Shown here: positions 1-8,668 of the stretch, in pieces
Position numbering within the stretch: the stretch's first letter is position 1
Layout: every line of letters starts with the position of its first letter
From: Planctomycetota bacterium
Lineage (GTDB): Bacteria; Planctomycetota; JAPUJT01
Direction of reading: 5' to 3'
Length of the DNA: 64,000 bases
NCBI GenBank assembly: GCA_027296055.1
Contig: JAPUJT010000087.1
Coordinates: forward strand, 1-64,000
The notes under the pieces: generated by a model
The model's database searches: none
Told to the model about the DNA's origin: nothing
Seen by the model: only the letters and a program-made list of their open reading frames with translations
Program-made: the position numbers and the translations under genes

Positions 1-478
1 GTGATGCTCGGGCCTCTCGTCACCTGTCTATCCGAAAAAGTCCATCCACATGATGAGGAGGCCCTACCTTGAGGTCCAGCGATCTGGTCAGCCGTCTCCA
101 CTTGCTGTTGATGCGTCGAAAGGCGTACGACAAGCGACCCCTTGAGGGCAAGAGTCTCAAGAGGGCGCGGAATCTCGCATGACATGAGGTAGAGGACCCG
201 ACCGCGGATCAAGCAGCGACGTGCGCGGGAGAATCCTGGACCTGTTCATGTTCCGTGAGATTCGTGGAGCAGTCGAGCAGGTGCTCGGGATCAAGGTGAG
301 CAACGGGAACGGGGGATGAGACGCGGCCGGCGAGGGGGGGGGGGGCTGTCGGCCGCGCCTCTCCCCCGTCTCGGGAGGAAGGGTGGTCTGTAAGGGCGAC
401 CCTTTCTTTACAACCTAAACAAGAAACTGCAACCTGAGGCGTGTTAGGAGAGACCGGCAGCCTGGACGGCGGGACCGT
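1..478. other. No supported gene at left edge; possible 3' gene remnant
   Basis: I find no complete gene here. A plus-strand open frame without a usable start codon ends at about 321 in a tail that looks protein-like (RILDLFMFREIRGAVEQVLG), so it may be the end of a decayed gene. A run of 12 G at 334-345 is either a slippery tract or an assembly artefact. Nothing else is recognisable. Confidence 0.4.
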
Positions 479-772
479 GTGTCCTCGGCACTCCAAGAGA
501 AAATCGACCAGCTATCGATCAGGGTTGCAAGCCACGGCCCAACTCCTCACGATGACAAGCAAGTCCTCAGATCACTGAGCGAGGCTGCGTCACCGATTGC
601 CCTTGCCGTCCGGCGGTCGATCGGAGTGGCGAAGCCGTCTTGGAGCTACGAAAGGCAGCTCAGAGGTCCCTGCGGAGTGGAGTCCGATGGAGAAGGAGTA
701 CCAGAACCAGGCCCGGCAAGAAATCGCCAAGTGGGAATCCACGGGGCCGGGATTCCTCAGCCAGGTGGGTGA
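479..772 (+). CDS. Doubtful small ORF upstream of EcsC remnant
   Basis: This is a GTG-started frame of 97 codons. The first 60 or so residues (starting MSSALQEKIDQLSIRVASH) look like an ordinary helical protein. The rest becomes Gly/Pro-rich and overlaps the EcsC-like frame beginning at 687. A second frame of the same strand also reads plausibly near 620-680, which would fit a frameshift in an older, longer gene. I do not recognise a family. It may be a broken gene or noise. Confidence 0.25.
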   Translation: MSSALQEKIDQLSIRVASHGPTPHDDKQVLRSLSEAASPIALAVRRSIGVAKPSWSYERQLRGPCGVESDGEGVPEPGPARNRQVGIHGAGIPQPGG

Positions 773-1154
773 TTTCGTCCTCACACCCGCCCGGAAGGCG
801 GCGGAGGCTCTGATCCCCAAGGGGGCCCAGGATGTCATCGAGAAGACGATCCATGGCTTTCTCGCAGGTCTTCGGTCCGGCACAAGCGCCACGTTTAGCC
901 GGGACGAGGTGCGAAATCGTGTGAAGGGTCATCTGGAGAAGTGCGGCGACGAACTCCAAGCATCGGACACGGCTGCCAAGCACTACTGGAACTGGCACCT
1001 GGGGTATGCCGCTGCAGAGGGGGGAGCGACCGGTGCAGCGGGCATTCTCGGCCTCCCGGCCGACATCCCGGCCCTGTTCGGTTTGTGCCTACGGCTGATT
1101 CAGGAGATGGCCACGTGCTACGGCTACGACGTGGAGCAGGAGGAGGAGCTGTAG
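687..1154 (+). pseudogene. EcsC-like protein, C-terminally truncated
   Basis: The 155-residue product carries the central signature of the EcsC protein family: a helical, Ala/Gly-rich stretch followed by GLPADIPALFGLCLRLIQEM and CYGYD near residues 115-150. Family members usually run about 100 residues further. Here a TAG follows an acidic EEEEL tail, and none of the downstream frames restores similarity, so I read it as truncated. I chose ATG 687, with GGAGT upstream, over an upstream in-frame start whose extension looks non-coding. The family is membrane-associated and of unclear role. It sits in a gene-poor island region next to HNH and PD-(D/E)xK nucleases, which fits decay on a mobile segment. 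Confidence 0.55.
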
Positions 1155-1651
1155 TGGTCCAGGGACTTTGCGCGGCGATTCGTATTTCGCCAATCCGTTG
1201 AGGCTCATTGGGTTACGGCGTTGTTCTCAGGCCGCTTCCGAAGACCTCCGAATCCCGAAGTGACGCCGGAACCGCTCCCAAGACCGGCCAAAAACCTCCC
1301 GCGTGTGGGAGTAGCACACATGATTTCAGGTCCGATTGACTGATTGGTGTGCGTGTGCTGGTCCACCGAGATTGCGCGGGCGCCTTGTAGTCCCTAACGA
1401 TCCAGACTCCAGCACGTTAGCAATTCCGTGAAGCAACCACACGAAGTACTTCGCGGAGGCTTCGATGCGTGGGAATCTGCCTCTCCCGAGGGGCTGGATA
1501 ATCTTCTCATAAGGTCGGTCCAGCTGGGCTCGCCACTGAAGACGCCATTGCCATAACTGGTTGTCTCGCAAGCGCGCCCGTATTAGTCTCATGGACAACA
1601 CTCCACCCCCCGACAGTCTGGGGTTGTCTTTCTTTCCGCAGGAATGCGTAC
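1155..1651. other. Intergenic stretch without supported gene
   Basis: About 500 bases with no convincing coding frame. A minus-strand frame (1326-1601) contains a short stretch that resembles protein (ASAKYFVWLLHGIANVLESG), but it has no clear start signal or family. It could be a remnant. I see no tRNA or strong terminator here. Confidence 0.4.
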
Positions 1652-2242
1652 CTACTCGACGGCGACGTATGTGTTGGAGCCCCAGAACTGGGCGCCCGCT
1701 CCATGTCCTGCTTCCTGGTGTTCTCGGGCGACTTTGGCACCCTCAATGGGAGACATCTTCGCATCATAGCTGACGAGGTAGATGCCGTTCTCGGCCAATG
1801 GAACGAGGAAGCAATGCGAGATGCTCTCTGCCGGGAGGATGGAGTGGCCGTGGAGCGGATTGGAATCGGAGAGAGTGCCTGACAGCGCGTCGCCGAGGGA
1901 GGGGGCTTCAGAATCGCGACGGTTCACCCTACGAACCTCTAGTCTCTCGGCATGCGGCGCCAGGATTTCGAGCCGGTTTCCTTCATTCTTGAGCGTAACC
2001 CTGACAAGAAGCCATCGGCCCAAGTCGTCAGAGCAGGCCAGTCTTGAGGCCTCAAGGTCGATATTTACTACAGACTGCTCCCGGAGGCTACGTTTGAGCG
2101 CGTTGAGGTCGGCCTTGGCCTTCTCCGCCTCGCCAAATGCGCGGAACCGGAAGTATGCCCATGTTCCTGCTGCGAAGAGGGCCAGGACGACCGCCGCGGA
2201 TTCGATGCCTGATGCGAGCGACTCGAACTGGTCGAGCGTCAC
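1652..2242 (-). CDS. Small N-terminally anchored membrane protein, unknown function
   Basis: The product is 196 residues. One transmembrane helix lies near residues 13-31 (SAAVVLALFAAGTWAYFRF), followed by a short charged, probably coiled segment (residues 36-55) and a soluble domain of mixed strands. Its GTG start overlaps the stop of the upstream HNH gene (GTGA), so the two are translationally coupled and probably one transcript. I recognise no family. Single-TM proteins of this layout occur in mobile islands, but the sequence shows no catalytic motif. Pairing with an HNH nuclease suggests a joint accessory function; that is inference. Confidence 0.7.
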   Translation of the reverse strand: MTLDQFESLASGIESAAVVLALFAAGTWAYFRFRAFGEAEKAKADLNALKRSLREQSVVNIDLEASRLACSDDLGRWLLVRVTLKNEGNRLEILAPHAERLEVRRVNRRDSEAPSLGDALSGTLSDSNPLHGHSILPAESISHCFLVPLAENGIYLVSYDAKMSPIEGAKVAREHQEAGHGAGAQFWGSNTYVAVE

Positions 2243-2628
2243 TGTGGTGGCCGCTCCCCCCTTCGGAGAATCGCCCTCTTGAAGCCCTCTCGTACGAGGG
2301 GGTTCGTGAGCAGGTTGTGGTCCGGCACCCTCTCTCGCAGGAGGGGCCTGAAACCCACCGGGGGCCTGGGCGCGCTCAGCAAGCTCGGGACGCGGGGCCG
2401 CGCCCGAAGTAATGGCTTATCCTCTTTCTGGCTGTTGTGGCTACGGCACAAGATACGGAGATTCACGGGGCGATCTGAACCCCCCCGTGATCTTGCATCG
2501 ACGTGATCGAGGGTCAGGTCGAACGTCACGCTGCAGATCCAACACTTCCGACCGTCTCGACGGGCCACGAAGTCGAAGAGCATGTCCCTGATCTTGTCGC
2601 TCGGCCATGCGCGTTCCTTCCGTTGCAT
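2239..2628 (-). CDS. HNH endonuclease
   Basis: This 129-residue protein has a clear HNH nuclease core: CWIC (zinc ligands, about residues 29-32), LTLDHVDARSRGGSD (the first His of the HNH motif) and NLRILCRSHNSQK (Asn, then Cys-x2-His). These bind a divalent metal and zinc and cut DNA. The C-terminal 60 residues are basic, Pro/Arg-rich and not recognisable. A strong GGAGG lies 7 bases before ATG 2628. The gene overlaps the downstream membrane-protein gene by four bases. Small free-standing HNH proteins occur in restriction systems, prophages and islands; which role applies here cannot be told from sequence. Confidence 0.85.
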   Translation of the reverse strand: MQRKERAWPSDKIRDMLFDFVARRDGRKCWICSVTFDLTLDHVDARSRGGSDRPVNLRILCRSHNSQKEDKPLLRARPRVPSLLSAPRPPVGFRPLLRERVPDHNLLTNPLVREGFKRAILRRGERPPQ

Positions 2629-2906
2629 CGGGAACCTCCTTCACTACATCGGAGTGGTGACGGCAATAGGCGACTCGGAGATTTGCTCACCCCGCGCTAC
2701 TTCAGTATCAGTCGCATCCTATCCAGCGCCAGGGGGCCCACCCCGGGACCCACGAGGCCTCACTCGACGTCGCGGATAGTTACTTGATACTATTATAAAT
2801 GGGCCTCCGACAGCCTGCAGGGCCGATGACTGCTCGCGCGCAAAGTCGATTGACCACTACACCAGAGACACTGCACGAGGAGCTAGAACAATTGATTTAG
2901 GAGATG

Positions 2907-3503
2907 TCACTTCTCTCTTGTGTAGAGATTGAAACAAAGGACCCTGACGATCAACTTCCGGTCATCGTCGTCCATTGAGGCCATAACAAACTCCCATTCG
3001 CCATCTTCGTTGCGGAGTTTCTCGGCTCGAAATTTGCCATGGGTTCGAAACCCACGTCCAACCGCTTCGAGTAGGGCGGTGAATTTCGCGTTGTCCTGAT
3101 TAAAGATGACGAAGGCGGTCCGGCAGTCTCGCCATGTGAGGTATCCTAGGAGCTGATCTATTCCAGAATCCAGGTCCTTTGGCCCGCGCCAGATCTTGCA
3201 CTCCGCAACGAAGGCATCCCTGGATTCAGCTTCTATGTGAATATCGGTCTTTCCCCGTTTTCGAAACGTCTCCCCAGTTGCTGCTCCCTGATAGTGGCTG
3301 TTCAAGCCTGCTAGGACGATGTCCCGCAAACCCTCCTCGCCGTGCTTCAGAAACGTATGGGGAAGGTGCTCGAAGGTCCTGCCCATATGCCGGATAACCC
3401 CTAGAATGTGTCGGTAGTCTTTCTCGCGTACTTCGTGTTGGCGCGGAAGCCCAAAGCCAAGGCCGGACCAAGAGTAGCGTATGTTCTTGTACCGTGAGCG
3501 CAC
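2907..3503 (-). CDS. PD-(D/E)xK family nuclease
   Basis: The 198-residue product shows a PD-(D/E)xK core: conserved Glu near residue 57 (HGEEGLRD), then GKTDI (Asp 87), VAECKIW (Glu 101, Lys 103) and the downstream helix IDQLLGYLTWRD, which carries the Gln often seen after the catalytic Lys. These residues bind Mg2+ in restriction-like nucleases. The preceding LNSHYQGAATGETF block is typical of a bacterial family I have seen in longer proteins, so the N-terminus may be shortened. The start is GTG 3503. The gene is divergent from the giant NTPase gene beginning at 3637, with about 130 bases between them, which suggests a shared control region. No methyltransferase is adjacent, so a classical restriction-modification pair is unlikely. 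Confidence 0.75.
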   Translation of the reverse strand: MRSRYKNIRYSWSGLGFGLPRQHEVREKDYRHILGVIRHMGRTFEHLPHTFLKHGEEGLRDIVLAGLNSHYQGAATGETFRKRGKTDIHIEAESRDAFVAECKIWRGPKDLDSGIDQLLGYLTWRDCRTAFVIFNQDNAKFTALLEAVGRGFRTHGKFRAEKLRNEDGEWEFVMASMDDDDRKLIVRVLCFNLYTREK

Positions 3504-3560
3504 CTAGTCTACTCTGCTGGACGAGGGATCCGGATGCCTACAACTCGCTACATTGTCGGA

Positions 3561-3589
3561 TTGACGCGCCGCACATGGCTGCCTGTTAG
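3561..3589 (+). promoter_or_regulatory. Candidate promoter for the STAND-like NTPase gene
   Basis: TTGACG at 3561-3566 is followed 17 bases later by TGTTAG at 3584-3589, about 47 bases before the preferred GTG start at 3637. The -35 is good and the -10 is weak. It lies in the divergent spacer shared with the PD-(D/E)xK gene. Confidence 0.35.
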
Positions 3590-3636
3590 ATAGCTTGGGA
3601 TCTCCGAGAGTACGCCAGAAGCGAGGATCCAGGGTA

Positions 3637-6600
3637 GTGAAGAAAGACACTGTTCTCGCTGTACTAGCCATAATAATCCCAATGGCAGGAATTGTCTTTC
3701 TTCCAGGCTCCCCAGTCCTCTTAGGCGTTCTTGCAATATCACTCATAATTCTCCTGCTAATCGTCATCAGGCCGGCCGTCTGTGTACTTCCCGAGAACTT
3801 CTTGATGGAAATGCACATCGGATATCCTCCGAGCAAGAGGACGCCTCGGTTCTTTCGTCCTCAAGGTCCTCAGGCTGTAGACTTCGCCGAGGGCTTCGTT
3901 GTCCGCAGACCGGAGTCCGACATGATTCTGAGGAAACTGAGAACTGAGGGAGTCGTAGCGATTGAGGGCATAGCTGCCTCAGGGAAGTCTGTCATATTGA
4001 ATTCCGTGGGCTACAAGCTCCTGGTCCAAGCGCGAAGGCGACCCGTCTACTACGTTTCTCTGAAAGACGAAGAACGCCCAAGGATAGGGGACATGGTCGC
4101 ATTGCCCAAATTCGCAATCGTCATTGTAGACGACTGCCATTTGGACATTGCGTTCGCAGAGAAAATCCTCTCTATGGCACTCCAGTGCCATCTGGTCTTG
4201 GCTTCGCGCCCGTTAGCGCCTGACTCCCGAAACAATGACGAGGAAGATCGGGGCCTAGGAATCGGAACTCCGAGATCATTGACCAAGCGGACTCAACTTG
4301 ACGAGGCCTTCAATGACGCGATACGCATAGTCCCTGATGACGTGGCATCTGATTTGATTGATCTCTTCGCAGAGAAGAGAGCCGTTTCCATCTCTTACAA
4401 GACTAAGAACGCCATTATTGAGCAATACGAGGAGAACCTTATGCTCGTCACGTGGGCCCTCGATTCGATAGAGCACCACCACTCTGCTGATACCGAGAAT
4501 GTCGCCCTAACTGCTGCTGATTGGCTCCTCCCCGATGCGTACACAGCGCAAGGATTCTACGCGAGTGTTGGCATTAATGACCGCAACAAGATTTCCCCCG
4601 AGACAGCAGCCAAACTCATCCTCACCCTTGCCCCCTTTTACCGGTTTGAGATACCAATTGATCGACAGTTTCTGCTGAATGTCTCGGCCGCAGACCCGAG
4701 CGAATTAGATATCCTCCTTAAGTCAAGGATTCTATCGGGGAGGATGGAATCAATCGGCTTGGCACACTCAGTTCTTGCCAATGTGTTCGTAGACTCTGCG
4801 AGGAGGATCGACAGGCTTCATCAAATCGCATCAACAATCTCTGTCGATTACCCCCACGGTGTACTTTCACTCTACCTCCAGAGGAACTTTTCGAGGTCAT
4901 GCAGTGTGATCGCTCGTATTCCAACCTGGGAATCCGAAGGGATTGAGGCACTGCGGCGTCTTTTTGCTACCGAGAGTCAAGCGATCCTGCGAGCCCTCCA
5001 CATGGAGAACGACATAGAGATCACCGGCGACTGCATCCGCTCACTAGCCGATGCAGTCGAGCATAAGAGGGACCTTAAACTCAGAATTGAGGACACGAAG
5101 TTCATTGACTCGATCATCAAGAAGATCACTTTGCAACACGATCTCAGAAAGGTCGGCAGATGCTTGGATGGTATAGCAGCGATCAGCAAAGGCGCTGCAA
5201 CGCGTCTTCTCCCGGAGTTTGTTAAGAAGATCAACGCGGAATCCGATGTAGAGGCGATTGCTAGGAGCCTGGCCTATTTCGACTCGTACACTAAGCGTGA
5301 GTTGATGAAGGACGCTACATTAGACAAAGCGCTTTTGGTTCACAAGCTGAGCAAAGAAAAAGACATCTCGAAGATCGGGATGTGCCTATTAAGCCTGGGC
5401 CCTTTGCTATCGTCCACGCTGGAATCAGAAGAGCTCGATATCGAATCCCTAGCTCGCAGTTTTTGCGAAACGGAAAAGCTCAGCGATATCATTTGGTCGC
5501 TCGACATGCTTGCCAGGGCGAGTGAGCGCGTCGCTCTAGATGTCATTCGTTCTGCAGAGTTTGGGCCAGACGCTCTCGCGCGAAAGGCCAGCGCAGAACC
5601 AAACGCCTTCGTGGTTGCTAACTGTCTGTCTACGATTCACCGACTCGACAAGCAGACTGCGGCCAGGGTCCTTGATAGTGCGCACTTTAGGAGAAGGGAG
5701 TTCATCAAGAGACTTGAAGACCTCCAGGAGCTGGAGGTCTTGACAGCCGCCATCTGGCACATAGCATCCGTCTCGTACGAGATAGTTGTGCAATTGGCGC
5801 CCGTATTTGCGCATCGACTAAACGCGGAATCGGATCTGGAGAAGATCTTCAACGCCCTTCGTTTTGCCGGGTCCCAGAATCCCCGCATACTTGCTACAGT
5901 ACTCGGCACGGGAATCCTAGATGCGGAAAAGATTGAGCGAAGACTCCTAGATGTGTCGAGTGTCGACCATCTTGCCAGTCTCCTTCTCACATTCCCCAAG
6001 TCGAAAGTGCGCTTCATCGCTCCCATTCTGGAATCGGATTCATTTACCACCCATGTGAATCAGCTGTTCCGTACTGATGCTGATTTTCCCGAGATCGCAT
6101 CCTGCCTTCAGTGGGTCCATGGCCATAGCGAAGTCGCGACTGAGCGCATCATGAGTGCGGGTGATTTCAAGACCGTGCTCATGGAAGGGCTCTCAAGGGA
6201 AACAGACCTAGGCAGGATAGGGGAGTTCTATGCAGATCTAGCTTGGGTATCTGAAGAGTTCTCAATGGAACTCGTTCCAACGATCGTACAGAAGCTAAAC
6301 ACGGAACAGGATGTTGTCAAGGTCGCCGAATTCTTCAGGTTCCTGGAACTTCAAGACCGGTTGGTGGCCATGTTGATTGAGTCCCCTGATTTCGACTCAG
6401 AGGCGCTAGATCGCAAGCTCGAGAGTGAGCAGGATTTCGCGAGATTAGTGGGGAGCGTTTGCCTGTTCTATCAAGCTCGGTTGAGCTTTGAAGATGCTTC
6501 GTTCTCCGCGATGAATCTGGAAAGTAAGAAGAAGGCCGACAAGGACATTAACGAAGAGGATCTCGAATCAATAGGTGAAAGCCTCTGGTCTCTTGCTCAA

Positions 6601-6699
6601 GGTAACAGGAATGTCGCCGACACGATCCTCTCGTTGTTGGAACCTGAAACGCTCGAGAGACTTCGAGAGAACCAATATTTGCCGTGGCCAGAGGCGTAG
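3637..6699 (+). CDS. Two-TM STAND-like P-loop NTPase with long helical repeat domain
   Basis: The product is about 1020 residues. I prefer GTG 3637, with GAGGA nine bases upstream, over the TTG at 3595. Two transmembrane helices occupy residues 4-24 and 27-47. A P-loop NTPase follows: Walker A GIAASGKS (111-118), Walker B IVIVDDCH (161-168) and a sensor-like LVLASRP (186-192). After a probable winged-helix region (about 230-400), the remaining 600 residues are helical repeats with a recurring L..KL..E.D...I pattern, as in sensor arms of STAND proteins. The base composition is visibly richer in A+T than the backbone genes, suggesting transfer. I infer a signal-sensing membrane NTPase, possibly a phage-defence protein, acting with or beside the divergent nuclease. 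The exact family is not one I can name. Confidence 0.75.
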   Translation: MKKDTVLAVLAIIIPMAGIVFLPGSPVLLGVLAISLIILLLIVIRPAVCVLPENFLMEMHIGYPPSKRTPRFFRPQGPQAVDFAEGFVVRRPESDMILRKLRTEGVVAIEGIAASGKSVILNSVGYKLLVQARRRPVYYVSLKDEERPRIGDMVALPKFAIVIVDDCHLDIAFAEKILSMALQCHLVLASRPLAPDSRNNDEEDRGLGIGTPRSLTKRTQLDEAFNDAIRIVPDDVASDLIDLFAEKRAVSISYKTKNAIIEQYEENLMLVTWALDSIEHHHSADTENVALTAADWLLPDAYTAQGFYASVGINDRNKISPETAAKLILTLAPFYRFEIPIDRQFLLNVSAADPSELDILLKSRILSGRMESIGLAHSVLANVFVDSARRIDRLHQIASTISVDYPHGVLSLYLQRNFSRSCSVIARIPTWESEGIEALRRLFATESQAILRALHMENDIEITGDCIRSLADAVEHKRDLKLRIEDTKFIDSIIKKITLQHDLRKVGRCLDGIAAISKGAATRLLPEFVKKINAESDVEAIARSLAYFDSYTKRELMKDATLDKALLVHKLSKEKDISKIGMCLLSLGPLLSSTLESEELDIESLARSFCETEKLSDIIWSLDMLARASERVALDVIRSAEFGPDALARKASAEPNAFVVANCLSTIHRLDKQTAARVLDSAHFRRREFIKRLEDLQELEVLTAAIWHIASVSYEIVVQLAPVFAHRLNAESDLEKIFNALRFAGSQNPRILATVLGTGILDAEKIERRLLDVSSVDHLASLLLTFPKSKVRFIAPILESDSFTTHVNQLFRTDADFPEIASCLQWVHGHSEVATERIMSAGDFKTVLMEGLSRETDLGRIGEFYADLAWVSEEFSMELVPTIVQKLNTEQDVVKVAEFFRFLELQDRLVAMLIESPDFDSEALDRKLESEQDFARLVGSVCLFYQARLSFEDASFSAMNLESKKKADKDINEEDLESIGESLWSLAQGNRNVADTILSLLEPETLERLRENQYLPWPEA

Positions 6700-7209
6700 T
6701 GAACTGACGGCGGAGATGGCGGTGTCCTTGTGGAGTAGTCTATAGAGAACACGAGTGGGGGTCACCCCCGTGGACAGGCTCAAACTCGCCAAGTGGCGGC
6801 CTTGAGATGTAATCATTTTCGAATGCCGGCGAACACGCGGTCCCTGTGGTTCCGATCGGGACTACGCATATTTCTCCCCGAATGGAGGTGCGGCAGGGGT
6901 GTGAACAGAAAAGGATGCAAGGACCCCGCGCCAAAGGGAAGAGTGTTGCCCTACGATCAGATCATCGATTGATTACATCCGGCGATGATTGACTAGGTTC
7001 ACGCTCTCGATCAAGAGCCCCTCTCGCCGAGCTCGATGTCACCTTCGGAGCCCTCAGGGCGGGCTACATAGCGGGCTACATAGCCACGCCGTTTCCGGCG
7101 AGCGTCGACCGTCTCCGGCGCGGGTGCCCGAAGGCTCAAGCCTTGAAGTGCCAATCGGATCTGCCATGATGGCAAGGGGGTCGAGAAATCGCGTGAACTG
7201 CCGCCCGAT
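6700..7209. other. Gene-poor stretch left of tRNA-Leu fragment
   Basis: I see no supported gene. The perfect palindrome GGGGGTCACCCCC near 6756 could form a hairpin after the NTPase gene but lacks a T run. A 12-base tandem duplication (GCGGGCTACATA, twice) lies near 7060. The short frames here are not protein-like. Confidence 0.4.
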
Positions 7210-7266
7210 GGATTCAAAATCCCGTTCCCATAACCGGGAGTGAGGGTTCAAGTCCCTCCTTCGGCA
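7210..7266 (+). pseudogene. 3' fragment of a tRNA-Leu gene (putative att remnant)
   Basis: The sequence contains an anticodon loop TTCAAAA (anticodon CAA) with only three good stem pairs. It continues with a long variable region and an intact T arm (GAGGG-TTCAAGT-CCCTC, 7242-7258), and ends in CTTCGGCA. The 5' half, which should begin with GCCGAAG, is absent upstream. This is what remains when an element integrates into a tRNA gene: the displaced 3' part marks one element end. Because the 5' half is missing, the element would lie to the left, taking in the NTPase and nucleases. Confidence 0.7.
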
Positions 7267-7340
7267 TACACTTACGTCGATTCCGGCGATCGCGTGAACA
7301 GGCCGCGGCATCCGCCACGGCATCCAGCGGTGACCTCGGC

Positions 7341-7502
7341 ATGGGCTCCTGGAAGTCCGGCCAGCTAGCCGGTATGATGCATTTCGATGCGACGAGAGTA
7401 TCTCAAGATGCCGAGGATGCCCCGGAGCATACTCTCGGCATAGCGTGGGACTTCAAGACGCCGCTGTGCAAGGAGTGCTCTGAGAAGGGGGACCAGGCAT
7501 GA
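7341..7502 (+). CDS. Small CxxC protein, first gene of a mini-operon
   Basis: This is a 53-codon frame from ATG 7341 to the TGA at 7500-7502. It ends in PLCKECSEKGDQA and so carries one CxxC pair. Its stop overlaps the ATG of the next gene (ATGA). The 18 bases at this junction recur with one mismatch at the end of that next gene. The resemblance of the two C-termini (LCKECSEKGDQA and LCEPCWSAHEKQGNEA) suggests distant duplication. It is short, so coding status rests on the overlap architecture. Function is unknown. Confidence 0.45.
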   Translation: MGSWKSGQLAGMMHFDATRVSQDAEDAPEHTLGIAWDFKTPLCKECSEKGDQA

Positions 7503-7885
7503 ACGATCAGGCATGCGCGTACCCGGGATGCCCGAACGCACCGGATGATACGGTTTTGGATGGCCCTACACGGGAGAAGATTCGAGAGGGAGTCATCTAC
7601 ATGAATCGAGAGGGTGTATTCGATTTCCCAGATCCACCGACCTACCGCAACTCGGAGTTGTGCGAGCCATGCTGGAGTGCTCACGAGAAGCAGGGGAATG
7701 AAGCACTCCGTGCTGCCGGGGAAGCCCAGGATTCCGAGACTATCCGTATTTGGGAGAGGGATCTCGGTGAACTTGAGGTGCAGCAGGACAAGAGCACAAC
7801 GGGACCAGCCTCGTTGGATGGGTACAGGAGCGTCGTCCTAGATCACATACAGCCGCCTGAGAAGTACAAGAGGGACCAGGCATGA
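7499..7885 (+). CDS. Hypothetical cysteine-pair protein
   Basis: The product is 128 residues and starts at ATG 7499, overlapping the previous stop. It has an N-terminal CAYPGC and a central LCEPC, which together could make one four-cysteine zinc site, followed by an acidic helical C-terminus ending KYKRDQA. No catalytic motif or known family is visible. Its own stop overlaps the ATG of a further small frame, again inside the GGGACCAGGCATGA junction. Small zinc-site proteins in overlapping sets are typical of phage and plasmid cargo, which fits the tRNA fragment on the left and the broken recombinase on the right. Confidence 0.6.
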   Translation: MNDQACAYPGCPNAPDDTVLDGPTREKIREGVIYMNREGVFDFPDPPTYRNSELCEPCWSAHEKQGNEALRAAGEAQDSETIRIWERDLGELEVQQDKSTTGPASLDGYRSVVLDHIQPPEKYKRDQA

Positions 7886-7962
7886 GGAAGATTGGGATCC
7901 TTGAAGTGACTCTCTATCTGTCTAAGCCTTCCCCTTCCGCCGCCGCTTCTTTTTCCCACTGA
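7882..7962 (+). CDS. Very short third ORF of the mini-operon, possibly truncated
   Basis: An ATG overlapping the previous stop opens a 26-codon frame, beginning MRKIGILEVTLYLSK, that runs into the antisense 3' end of the recombinase remnant. The first 13 codons look genuine and the rest is antisense of the lysine-rich recombinase tail. The likely reading is a gene cut short by a rearrangement at about 7920. Its coding status is uncertain. Confidence 0.3.
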   Translation: MRKIGILEVTLYLSKPSPSAAASFSH

Positions 7963-8538
7963 GGTCGAGGACTTCGCCGAGCTTTTTCACTCCCTTCTTC
8001 GTCCCGTCAGCCCAAAGGTGCGCATACCGGAGCGTTGTCTGCAAGCATCGGTGTCCCATGATGCGTCCTACGTCGGGGAGGTCTACGCCAGCCTGACGCA
8101 GGAGGGAAGCGCACGTATGCCGCAGCACGTGGAATCCGATTATCTCCTTCCGGTCAGCGGCCAGGTCGAGCCGCCGCTTCGTCCGGTCCATCATGCTCGC
8201 CACGATCTTCGGGGTCAGGAGCTAGCTCGAAGGAGGAAGAATGATCTCTAGCCTTCTTCGGGGTCGAAGAGCCACGAAAGCGTGTCACCCGAGTCCTGAG
8301 ACAGCTCAAACCTCTTCTTCGAAGCGCTCCACCAGGCAAGCGCTATCCTTCGATCTGTCTCTATGAATCTCCGCATGTATAACCAGTTCGGCGGAAGGGG
8401 TTGCACGTTCTCCGAAGGGTCCTCGTGGATGTACTTCATGCGCTTGGCCCACCGGAGCCACGCCCGCGCTCTAGTCGCCGCCAAGGATGATCCCCGAGAC
8501 CTCTCCCCCCGCTTCCAGACCTCCCGGGCCAGCCCCAC
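7922..8538 (-). pseudogene. Tyrosine recombinase (phage-type integrase) remnant
   Basis: The C-terminal piece (about 7922-8203) keeps the catalytic HxLRH box (FHVLRHTCASLLRQAGVDL), the GH box (IMGHR) and the tyrosine nucleophile region (TLRYAHL). A second piece (8248-8538) resembles the core-binding domain (AWLRWAKRMKYIHEDPSENV). Between them the first catalytic Arg and the beta-sheet Lys region are missing and stop codons interrupt the frame. The N-terminal arm-binding part is absent too. It is therefore a dead integrase with an internal deletion. Its location between a tRNA-Leu fragment and an intact tRNA-Ala supports an old integrated element. Confidence 0.8.
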
Positions 8539-8668
8539 CTCTGGTCGGGGCCGTCGGGCCGGGGCGGCGGATCGTCAGGGCGCGAGAACCGGCTCCCCAG
8601 CCGTGGCCCACTCGCGCAATATGTTCTGACTGTGGGACCCCCGACGTAAGATCAGGTCAGGGAGGTGA

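Noticed and set aside
334-345. Homopolymer of 12 G, and a 13 C run at 45525-45537
   Set aside because: They could be regulatory slippage tracts but such runs are prone to assembly or sequencing error; no frame depends on them.
7210-7266. A functional tRNA-Leu
   Set aside because: No D arm or 5' acceptor strand is found upstream and the anticodon stem is mismatched.
7054-7323. Minus-strand frame containing RRRDLNPHSRLWERDF
   Set aside because: This is the well-known artefact of translating the antisense of a tRNA end; the tRNA-Leu fragment lies there.
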